This document shows positions 1 to 5,124 of a stretch of 5,124 bases of DNA, piece by piece. The notes beneath the pieces were generated by a model. The model did no database searches. It was not told the DNA's origin and saw only the letters and a program-made list of their open reading frames with translations. Source of the DNA: Betaproteobacteria bacterium (GTDB lineage Bacteria; Pseudomonadota; Gammaproteobacteria; Burkholderiales; Casimicrobiaceae); NCBI GenBank assembly GCA_013298455.1, contig JAAFHR010000267.1, positions 1-5,124 on the forward strand, in the 5' to 3' direction. Numbering within the stretch: the first letter of the stretch is position 1; every line of letters begins with the position of its first letter. A program made the position numbers and the translations under genes.

Positions 1-1785
1 TGAAAGCGTAACGGCAAGCGCCATCGACGTCGTGCTCTTGCCCTCACCCTTGGCGCTGCTGGTCACCAAGATGGTTCTGGGCGCACCGCTTGAGGTTGAG
101 AACTGCAGCGACGTTCGGAGCGAGCGATACGCCTCTGCCAAATGTGATCGGGGATCTTTAACGGATTGCGCAAACGCCGAGCTCTTTCGAACATTGACCT
201 TGGGTATGGCGCCGAAAAGCGGCAGTCCAAGGAAGCGCTCCACCTCATCGGGGAATTTGATCGAATCGTCAAGATACTCAAGCAAAAACGCCAGGCCGAT
301 GCCCGCCATCAAGCCAAGCAGCAGGCCCACCAAAATGCCGCGCTGCAGATCCGGTTTGAATGGAAAAAAGGGCGGCTCCGCCTTGTCAACGACTGAGATG
401 TTGTTGTTTCCCAGACCACCGGCCACGCCGACTTCCTTGAATCGCTGCAACAGCCCTGCATAGAGCTCGCGGTTGGTGTCGACCTCGCGTTTCAGAATAT
501 TGAAACGAATGCCTTGATCTTGCTGCTCGAGAATGTTTCGCTTCGCGGAATCGGCGCGCTGGCGCAATTGCTCTTCTTGCTGTCGAGCCGAATCGAGAGA
601 GGCCTTCGCTGCATTGAGTGCACCGTCTCGCGTGCGCTGGGTTTCGGCTGCCAACTGCTTATCGAGTTCGTCGATTTGCGCGCGAAGCTGCTGCATTTTT
701 GGGAACCCGGGGCGATAGACCTTGAGTTGGTCTTGGTACTCCGTTTCGAGCTTGATTTTCTGCTCACGCAGATATGCGCTCGTGCTGCCGCGCGTGTCGT
801 TCGTCTCGCGGCCGAGCAAGGGGTTTCGCTTTACTTCTTCGTAGGTCGCTTCGGCCTTGATGCGTTCTTGTTCGGCGCGAGCTAGCGCGGTGCTAAATTC
901 CGAAAGGCTTTGCGTCACGAAATTTGTTTTGTCGTCGATATTGAGAATCTTCTTCGAGCGCGTGTATTCGTTGAGTTGGCGCTCGGACTCCTCGAGCCGA
1001 ACTTTAGTCTTCGCTAATTGCTCTTCAAGAAACTTCTTCGCGTAGGAGGTTGCCTCAAAGCGCCGCTCCAAATTCGCGTTGATGTGGCCTTCGGCCCATG
1101 CGTTTGCGATGCGTGATGCCAAGACGGGATCTGGGTTCACCGCATGAATTTTTGCGAGCCGGGAATTGCGAACCGGTTCGATCGTGATCGAATTTCGAAG
1201 CGAGGCGATCAGCGCTTCTCGGTCCTGTGTTTTGGCATCGTTGACTGAGGGTTCGCTGCGCTTTCGAAGCGTTGCGCCAATGCGGCTCAAAATGTCAGAC
1301 TGCGCCTCGTTCGGTGACGCGGGGCGGCTTTGATTCGCGTCCGTCGTCGGGGCTTTTTTGCTGTTGGTGTCGATGTCGAGGCGCATCGTTTCCATGACGC
1401 GTTCGGCCAGCACCTTGCTGCGCAACAGCTCAAATTGCGTGTTGAGAAACTCGCGCTCGTCGTAGCTGTACTCATCGCGATTGGTGCCGTCTTTATAGTC
1501 GACGACTTTGGCTGCGTTGCGCTCGATTTGCATCGTGACCGTAGCGCGGTAGAGCGGTGTTTGCAGTAGCGTCTGGAACGCGGCCAACACTGTCGCCAAA
1601 ACAGCCGCGGAGAGAATCCACCACTTGCGTTTGTAGAGAATTCGGATTAAGTCGCGCAGGTGCAGACTATCGTCGATTGAGCCCTGAGGTGCGCTCTGCA
1701 CGTGCGTTGACAAGGCCGTTTCCGAGCGGATCGCGACGGCCGTGCCAGCGGTTCGGTTCGTGTCTTTAGGGTCGCTGAGTGACAA
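1..1785 (-). CDS. Wzc/GumC-like polysaccharide chain-length regulator with BY-kinase domain (3' end off window)
   Basis: This is an inner-membrane co-polymerase and tyrosine autokinase. In the known family it forms an oligomer that controls polymer length and contacts the OPX export protein in the periplasm. The frame is open for 595 codons to the left edge. Residues 37-75 hold the Wzz-type N-terminus (DLIRILYKRKWW) and TM1 (about 55-74). A periplasmic part follows with a VNPDPVLASRIANAW motif (216-230) and a long charged coiled coil (about 236-430) containing YRPGFPKMQQL (357-367). Next come a GNVR-like segment (NNNISVVDKAEPP, 460-472), TM2 (about 483-502), the EX2RX2R oligomerisation motif (E551, R554, R557) and Walker A (TSSAKGEGKST, 575-585; K583). 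Walker A', Walker B and the tyrosine tail lie beyond the edge. The TTG start was chosen because GGAG lies 6 nt upstream and no ATG or GTG precedes it in frame; GTG at 1701 is a weaker alternative. The gene lies 105 nt after the OPX gene and is probably co-transcribed with it. Confidence 0.93.
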   Translation of the reverse strand, partial: MSLSDPKDTNRTAGTAVAIRSETALSTHVQSAPQGSIDDSLHLRDLIRILYKRKWWILSAAVLATVLAAFQTLLQTPLYRATVTMQIERNAAKVVDYKDGTNRDEYSYDEREFLNTQFELLRSKVLAERVMETMRLDIDTNSKKAPTTDANQSRPASPNEAQSDILSRIGATLRKRSEPSVNDAKTQDREALIASLRNSITIEPVRNSRLAKIHAVNPDPVLASRIANAWAEGHINANLERRFEATSYAKKFLEEQLAKTKVRLEESERQLNEYTRSKKILNIDDKTNFVTQSLSEFSTALARAEQERIKAEATYEEVKRNPLLGRETNDTRGSTSAYLREQKIKLETEYQDQLKVYRPGFPKMQQLRAQIDELDKQLAAETQRTRDGALNAAKASLDSARQQEEQLRQRADSAKRNILEQQDQGIRFNILKREVDTNRELYAGLLQRFKEVGVAGGLGNNNISVVDKAEPPFFPFKPDLQRGILVGLLLGLMAGIGLAFLLEYLDDSIKFPDEVERFLGLPLFGAIPKVNVRKSSAFAQSVKDPRSHLAEAYRSLRTSLQFSTSSGAPRTILVTSSAKGEGKSTTSMALAVTLS

Positions 1786-1791
1786 GGATTG

Positions 1792-1795
1792 CTCC
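1792..1795 (-). promoter_or_regulatory. Ribosome binding site for the Wzc-like gene
   Basis: On the minus strand GGAG lies six bases before the TTG at 1785. This decides the start, because the 35 codons between the preceding gene's stop and this TTG contain no ATG, GTG or other TTG. Confidence 0.6.
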
Positions 1796-1890
1796 GGCAG
1801 GGGTGATGCTGCGAATAGTGAGTTGAATTGATCGGCGAAGCGCAGATGTCGGAGTGAACGCGACGCCGGGCCGCCCGAGTGCTCTGAAGG

Positions 1891-2643
1891 CTAGCGCAAA
1901 AAGGGAATCGGATTGATAAAGTCAAGAATGTCGCGGAAAAGAGAGTCTTTCACTGCAGCGCGTGCTTTGTTTCGTTTCACAACCACTAAGTCATCGTTCA
2001 AAATCGGTGGGTCAGGTTGCTCGCCTGCGCGAATTTTCTCCGCGTCAAAAACGAGCGTCACCCGAGTTGCGTCCGGCTTGATTCGAAACAGCATGATCTC
2101 CGACATGTCGCTGAGCTGCCCCTGACCGCCTGCCACAGCGAGCGCCCGCAGCAAGGTCATTGGACCAACAATCGGGTAAACGCCGGGTTTGTTGACTGCA
2201 CCCTCAACTGTGAAGCGAAGCGAAGTGAACTCTTTGATAAAGATCGTCACCTGCGGGTTTTGAAGGAAGTCCTCGCGGAGTCGATCAGCGATTAGGGCTT
2301 CGAGCTGCTGCGCCGATTTTCCAACGACATCGAGCTGCCCGATCAACGGCATGCTGATCATCCCACGAGAATTGACGCGTACGGTTCGGGTCAGGTCGGG
2401 CTGCCCCAATACGACGATCTCAATCAGATCCTGCGAGCCAATCTTGTAGTCTGCTTCGAGCGGATTGGTCACGGCGATGGGGGCGCCAACACCGCTCGTG
2501 CCGGCGTCTTTCGTGGGCACCGTTGGCGGGGTCGCGGCGCTACCAGCGGCGTCAGCGGGCGTACCGCGGCTGGGCTGTGCGTGCGCCATCAAGCTCACGA
2601 GCGACAACGCGGCGCAGCAAAAAAAACGGGTGAATCGATACAT
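1891..2643 (-). CDS. Short Wza-like polysaccharide export (OPX) protein, Poly_export + SLBB
   Basis: This is the periplasmic/outer-membrane part of the polysaccharide secretion channel and the expected partner of the downstream Wzc-like protein. From the ATG at 2643 the product has 250 residues. It has a signal peptide (residues 1-22, cleavage after AHA), an Ala/Pro/Thr-rich linker (about 24-60), a Poly_export domain (about 62-136, with DYKIGSQDLIEIVVLGQPDL and GMISMPLIGQLDVVGKS), then one SLBB domain (about 141-225, with FTVEGAVNKPGVYPI and LLRALAVAGG). It ends in a short hydrophobic tail, DILDFINPIPFLR. It is much shorter than E. coli Wza, with one clear SLBB domain, and no typical lipobox is seen (FFCCAAL is not one). 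The frame stays open to a TTG at 2670, but the ATG puts the signal peptide at the N-terminus and has a weak GGA 6 nt upstream. The phosphatase stop is 27 nt upstream, so the genes are probably co-transcribed. Confidence 0.93.
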   Translation of the reverse strand: MYRFTRFFCCAALSLVSLMAHAQPSRGTPADAAGSAATPPTVPTKDAGTSGVGAPIAVTNPLEADYKIGSQDLIEIVVLGQPDLTRTVRVNSRGMISMPLIGQLDVVGKSAQQLEALIADRLREDFLQNPQVTIFIKEFTSLRFTVEGAVNKPGVYPIVGPMTLLRALAVAGGQGQLSDMSEIMLFRIKPDATRVTLVFDAEKIRAGEQPDPPILNDDLVVVKRNKARAAVKDSLFRDILDFINPIPFLR

Positions 2644-2670
2644 GGTGCGTCCGACGAGATTGAGCGTCAA

Positions 2671-3495
2671 TTATCGTCTGAAAAGACGGTCGACCCAACT
2701 TCTTTGCGGTTTCGCGACACCGCTCGCAGCTGCGATGCAAATGCCTTCAAGCGGTATCGCTTGGTTAGCCAGCACCGCTGCAGGTCGACCCATCACCATC
2801 TTCATCGCCTCGTCGCCGCCGACCAACTGCTCGATCCGATGCTTCGCTGCCGCGAGCTGCGGCGGGCGACGCGTGGCGCTGTGAGCGTCAGAGGCGAGCA
2901 CCGCCGCCCACCCGTCGCCCACAAAACGCTCGGCCAGTTCTTGCGCGCGGTTGCCAAACGAGCCCAAAAGCGCGCCGCCGGTGATCTGGAGCCACGCGCC
3001 GCTCTTGGCCAAGTCTGTGAAATCGTCGTAGTGCTGTGCCGCCCAGGTTAGCCGTTCCGGGTGCGTCAAAATCGGAACAATCCCATGAGCAATCAGCTCG
3101 AACACCGACTCCTTGAACTGCGGCGGACGAACATGATGCGACGGCTCTAACAACAAGTAGCGACTGCCGTCGATTGTCGGAACAGTTTTGCTCTGAATCT
3201 GCGCAAGGAGCCCGGGCACAAGGTGAGTGTCCGCGCCGTAGTGCAGCCTAAGCGGGATGCCTGCGACCTCGAGCGCTGACTGCAGGTCGCTAACCCGGCG
3301 CTGGATGTCCGGGCCCGCGTTGTTGTAGAGACCAGGGTAGATGTGCGGCGTGCAAACCACATCAGCGATACCGTCGGCCACAGCGATCTTTGCCATGTCG
3401 ATCGAAGTCTCGAGCGACGGTGAACCATCGTCGATTCCGGGCAACAAGTGGCAATGAATATCAATCATGGGGGATTTGGCTCGTTTGCGATCCAT
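2671..3495 (-). CDS. CpsB/CapC/YwqE-type PHP-family protein-tyrosine phosphatase
   Basis: This is a cytoplasmic metal-dependent phosphatase whose known relatives dephosphorylate the tyrosine tail of the cognate BY-kinase. Here that kinase is encoded two genes downstream. The 274-residue product shows the family signature in order: DIHCHLLPGIDDG (12-24, with the HxH metal site at H14/H16), VVCTPH (46-51), YGADTH (86-91), GSRYLLLE (110-117), ILTHPER (142-148), LASDAHS (200-206) and RRPP (209-212). Position 89 is Asp where the pneumococcal protein has Glu (GAE). Length and motif order fit an intact enzyme. An in-frame stop lies shortly upstream, so the only ATG starts are 3495 and 3468. The family usually begins at MIDIH, which would favour 3468; neither has a clear Shine-Dalgarno sequence. 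It is the first gene of the minus-strand operon. Proteobacterial Wzc systems more often use the unrelated low-molecular-weight phosphatase Wzb. Confidence 0.94.
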   Translation of the reverse strand: MDRKRAKSPMIDIHCHLLPGIDDGSPSLETSIDMAKIAVADGIADVVCTPHIYPGLYNNAGPDIQRRVSDLQSALEVAGIPLRLHYGADTHLVPGLLAQIQSKTVPTIDGSRYLLLEPSHHVRPPQFKESVFELIAHGIVPILTHPERLTWAAQHYDDFTDLAKSGAWLQITGGALLGSFGNRAQELAERFVGDGWAAVLASDAHSATRRPPQLAAAKHRIEQLVGGDEAMKMVMGRPAAVLANQAIPLEGICIAAASGVAKPQRSWVDRLFRR

Positions 3496-3657
3496 CAGAG
3501 GGGCGCGGCCGAAAGTCGGATGCTAGCCTTTCGGGCAGCTGCGAGCGGTTCACCGACCGACTGCGGGGCCAGAGCCTTCGTCGCTTCGAGGCCTCTTCAC
3601 ACCACACGAATCTGACGGATTATGGCGAAAAGACTTCACCGTCGGGAGAGGTTGTGA

Positions 3658-3692
3658 TTGTCGGGCGCAAAATTAATCGGTAAACTTATAGT
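3658..3692 (+). promoter_or_regulatory. Candidate sigma70-type promoter for the 3740 gene
   Basis: TTGTCG (3658-3663) is followed after 17 nt by TAAACT (3681-3686), each matching four of six consensus bases. A better -10, TATAGT (3687-3692, five of six), lies just downstream but has no -35 at normal distance. The AT-rich context and the position 50-80 bases before the ATG support a promoter here. The exact boxes are uncertain. Confidence 0.35.
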
Positions 3693-3698
3693 AATTCG

Positions 3699-3718
3699 CT
3701 GGAAACTTCCAGTGCACT
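3699..3718. promoter_or_regulatory. Overlapping palindromes, possible operator
   Basis: CTGGAA-AC-TTCCAG (3699-3712) is a perfect inverted repeat with 6-base arms. AGTGCACT (3711-3718), a perfect 8-base palindrome, overlaps its last two bases. They sit just after the candidate -10 and before the ribosome binding site of the 3740 gene, where a repressor would act. The symmetry is seen directly; a regulatory role is inferred and no known operator is recognised. Confidence 0.35.
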
Positions 3719-3726
3719 GCCAGCCC

Positions 3727-3733
3727 TGAGGAG
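3727..3733 (+). promoter_or_regulatory. Strong ribosome binding site for the 3740 gene
   Basis: TGAGGAG ends six bases before the ATG at 3740. It is the best Shine-Dalgarno match in the window and firmly fixes this start. Confidence 0.8.
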
Positions 3734-3739
3734 CGCGTC

Positions 3740-4177
3740 ATGTCAAGATCATTGAGCCAACTACTGTGCGCCATCGCCGCCACCGCGGCTGCCACGACCG
3801 CTTTCGCGACTGCGGAGCTGCGCAGCGTTGACGGCAACGTGCTGGTGTCCACCAAAGACGGTTTTATGGTGGCGACGGACAAACTCCGTGTCGAGTCTGG
3901 CGTGACCGTCTCCACTACGGCTCGTGGCACCGTCACGGTCGTATTTGACGCGGGCTGCGAAATCAAACTGGAACCCAATCAGCGGCTTCTCGTTCGCAGC
4001 GGAACGCCCTGTGCAGCCTTGCTGGCATCCGTCGAACCGATCGCACTCGCGCCTGCGGTTGCGGTTGCACCCACGGGCTCAACGATTGCAGGCGCAAGCC
4101 TACTCGCCTTCGGTGCCAGCACTGGAACGGGTATCTATCTCTACAACCGCAACAGTCGGAACGTCAGCCCTAACTAG
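3740..4177 (+). CDS. Small exported protein with FecR-like beta domain and C-terminal hydrophobic segment, function unknown
   Basis: I cannot name this gene. The 145-residue product starts with a signal peptide (about 1-25; cleavage probable after ATA). Residues 26-98 read as short beta strands in a FecR-like pattern: a G-x-V-x-V strand (32-36), LRVESGVTVSTTARGTVTVVF (49-69), then DAGCEIKLEPNQRLLV (70-85). Two cysteines (C73, C91) could form a periplasmic disulphide. An Ala/Val/Pro stretch (101-111) leads to a Gly-rich hydrophobic segment (about 112-134) and a polar tail, YNRNSRNVSPN. The likely topology is a periplasmic domain held in the inner membrane with a short basic cytoplasmic tail, but a purely secreted form is possible. 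The strong ribosome site and signal peptide argue for a real gene. It is transcribed away from the polysaccharide operon, so a link to envelope polymers rests only on position. The FecR resemblance is by eye, and no sigma/anti-sigma partner is visible. Confidence 0.82.
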   Translation: MSRSLSQLLCAIAATAAATTAFATAELRSVDGNVLVSTKDGFMVATDKLRVESGVTVSTTARGTVTVVFDAGCEIKLEPNQRLLVRSGTPCAALLASVEPIALAPAVAVAPTGSTIAGASLLAFGASTGTGIYLYNRNSRNVSPN

Positions 4178-4208
4178 TCAGCCACACGGCGACTTAGACT
4201 CGCCTGAC
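4177..4208 (+). terminator. Weak stem-loop just after the 3740 gene
   Basis: GGCGA (4188-4192) pairs with TCGCC (4200-4204) across a 7-nt loop. GTCA (4177-4180) can pair with TGAC (4205-4208) to extend the stem, with unpaired bases on the left side only. It begins at the stop codon, but no T-run follows, so intrinsic termination is doubtful. Confidence 0.25.
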
Positions 4209-4246
4209 GCGTCCCAACCGGCCGACCTCAAGCGTCTACCGGCGGG

Positions 4247-4277
4247 GCAAACTGCCTCTAACGACCGTTGAGGTTGC
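4247..4277. repeat. Imperfect hairpin in intergenic region
   Basis: CCTC-T-AACG (4255-4263) pairs with CGTT-GAGG (4266-4273) with one bulged T, and GCAA (4247-4250) pairs with TTGC (4274-4277) outside it. No T-run follows. The role is unknown; it could be a transcript 3' end or a protein-binding site. Confidence 0.3.
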
Positions 4278-4300
4278 ACTTATGGACTCATTTGCTCCTG

Positions 4301-4354
4301 AGCGCTGTTAGGCTGACGAGCAGTTCAGTGCGTCCGACTTCGCCTAACATCGGT
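4301..4354. repeat. Long-armed inverted repeat in intergenic region
   Basis: TGTTAGGC (4306-4313) is perfectly complementary to GCCTAACA (4342-4349). Extending outward, 4301-4313 and 4342-4354 match at 11 of 13 positions. The 28-nt interior also has GACG/CGTC (4315-4318 and 4330-4333). No poly-T tract adjoins it. It lies about 40 bases before the ABC-transporter start. Confidence 0.45.
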
Positions 4355-4395
4355 ACACCGCTGTTTCCCGCGCTTTCCCGCTGCTCGACCGACCC

Positions 4396-5124
4396 GTGAC
4401 TGTTACCGCATACCTTTTGGAGCGCTTGCAGCGCTTGCGCCAGTCGATGCAACATGCGCCCCGCGCGTTTGCGCTGCTGTGGCAGGTCACGCCGGGTCAC
4501 ACGTCTCTGTGGCTCGCGCTGATCGTATTGCAAGGGTTGTTGCCGGCGGCGGTGCTCTACCTCACAAAGCGGCTCGTCGACGGCTTGTCAAGCCTAGTCG
4601 GTCGTGGCACCCAACTGCCGTTTGATGTGGCCAACGTGTGGTTTGTCGCCACTGCGTTGGGCGTTGTGCTGTTAGTCATCGAAGGGCTGACCGTCGCGCT
4701 GAGCTGGGTTAAAGCGTCGCAATCGCGGCAAGTGTCGGACCACTTCCAATCGACCGTGCTGGCAAAGGCAATCAGCGTTGATTTGGCGGTCTACGACACC
4801 CCCGAGTTTCACGATCAATTGCACCGCGCGCAAAACGATGCGAGCTATCGCCCCGTGCAGCTCCTTGAGCACGCGGGCGGCGCTCTGCAACACACCATCA
4901 CGCTCCTAGCGATTAGCGGGCTCTTGGTCCCCTACGGTGCGCCAGTGGTGTTGGCATTGGCGCTCTGCGCGTTACCCGGCTTGATCGTGTACCTTCGCTT
5001 TGCGCGCTTGCAGCACATTTTTTTGCAGCAAAGCACAACGGCTGAGCGACGAACTCATGAGCTAGCCGACGTGATGACCCGCTCAACATACGCCGCTGAG
5101 CTTCGTGTTTCCCGAGTCGGATCA
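4396..5124 (+). CDS. ABC transporter, N-terminal membrane domain (3' end off window)
   Basis: This is the start of an exporter-type ABC protein (membrane domain followed, off the window, by an expected ATPase domain); the substrate is unknown. The 243 visible residues show a basic N-terminus, TM1 within SLWLALIVLQGLLPAAVLYL (about 37-56) running into TKRLVDGL, and TM2 (about 80-100). A cytoplasmic loop has the family-typical YDTPEFHDQLHRAQ (133-146) and YRPVQLLE (151-158). A hydrophobic pair follows (about 166-200), then an AAELRV segment near the edge that resembles the AAKEVRLF-type coupling region of such half-transporters. Walker motifs are not yet reached. The frame opens after a TAA at 4345-4347. 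GTG at 4396 was chosen because family members usually have some 20 residues before the APRAFALLW-like segment; ATG at 4447 or TTGs at 4417, 4426 and 4435 remain possible. No start has a good ribosome site. Confidence 0.85.
   Translation, partial: MTVTAYLLERLQRLRQSMQHAPRAFALLWQVTPGHTSLWLALIVLQGLLPAAVLYLTKRLVDGLSSLVGRGTQLPFDVANVWFVATALGVVLLVIEGLTVALSWVKASQSRQVSDHFQSTVLAKAISVDLAVYDTPEFHDQLHRAQNDASYRPVQLLEHAGGALQHTITLLAISGLLVPYGAPVVLALALCALPGLIVYLRFARLQHIFLQQSTTAERRTHELADVMTRSTYAAELRVSRVGS

Larger units (their letters stand above)
3496..3739. promoter_or_regulatory. Divergent intergenic control region
   Basis: This 244-bp gap separates the minus-strand export operon from the plus-strand gene at 3740, so it should hold promoters for both. 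The part from about 3664 to 3700 is clearly AT-richer than the surroundings. For the minus strand only weak -10-like hexamers are seen: CATAAT at 3624-3619 and TATAAG around 3692-3687, neither with a good -35. The start points are inferred, not shown. Confidence 0.5.

Noticed and set aside
32..463. 143-codon plus-strand open frame
   Set aside because: It is antisense to TM2 and Walker A of the kinase gene. The translation has low-complexity Ser/Pro/Arg character and no motif.
514..885. Leu-rich 123-codon plus-strand open frame
   Set aside because: It lies fully antisense to the coiled-coil part of the Wzc-like gene, whose minus-strand frame is open for 595 codons with family motifs. The leucines come from the complement of Glu/Gln/Lys codons.
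2465..3051. Two overlapping plus-strand open frames (139 and 156 codons)
   Set aside because: Both are antisense to the OPX signal-peptide region and the phosphatase gene, which carry clear domain motifs. No ribosome site or recognisable domain is seen.
3390..3683. 97-codon plus-strand open frame covering the phosphatase 5' end and the intergenic region
   Set aside because: It has no family motif or signal peptide, overlaps the phosphatase N-terminus and would occupy the promoter region of the 3740 gene.
3924..4271. 115-codon plus-strand open frame overlapping the small exported gene
   Set aside because: It starts inside the 3740 gene in another frame. The product is Ser/Arg/Pro-rich without motifs, typical of an out-of-frame shadow.
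4423..4440. Short tandem repeat GCGCTTGCA/GCGCTTGCG
   Set aside because: It lies within the likely coding start of the ABC transporter and encodes the Leu/Arg/Gln pattern of an amphipathic N-terminus. Two copies are too few to call an array.
4288..4533. 81-codon minus-strand open frame
   Set aside because: It is antisense to the N-terminal part of the ABC transporter and has an Arg/Gln-rich shadow composition. I considered it as a gene cassette beside the attC-like repeat but found no supporting site.
1..5124. tRNA, rRNA, CRISPR array or insertion sequence
   Set aside because: No cloverleaf-like segment, spaced direct repeats or transposase frame was seen on either strand by reading.

Overview
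The window looks like chromosomal DNA from a Gram-negative, moderately GC-rich bacterium, probably a proteobacterium. It has an outer-membrane polysaccharide export protein, a Wzc/GumC-type inner-membrane kinase and Ala/Arg-rich coding sequence. No more precise taxonomy can be supported.

The left two thirds (about 1-3495) is a minus-strand exopolysaccharide or capsule export operon of three genes. In transcription order these are a PHP-type tyrosine phosphatase of the CpsB/CapC/YwqE family (2671-3495), a short periplasmic/outer-membrane polysaccharide export (OPX, Wza-like) protein (1891-2643), and a Wzz-Wzc-type chain-length regulator fused to a bacterial tyrosine (BY) kinase. The last gene starts at a TTG at 1785 and runs off the left edge just past its Walker A motif. 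Together they encode a kinase/phosphatase pair plus the envelope-spanning export parts. In known systems, cyclic phosphorylation of the kinase controls polymer length and export. The glycosyltransferases, flippase and polymerase are not in the window.

A 244-bp divergent intergenic region (3496-3739) holds an AT-rich promoter-like stretch and two overlapping palindromes. It separates the operon from a plus-strand gene (3740-4177) for a small exported protein. That protein has a FecR-like beta domain with two cysteines and a glycine-rich C-terminal hydrophobic segment, and I cannot name it.

A 218-bp intergenic stretch with several stem-loops (4178-4395) follows. The 5' part of an ABC-transporter gene, membrane domain only, then runs off the right edge. 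The small exported protein and the structured DNA on either side of it are the least explained parts of the window. Nothing here proves a new system.
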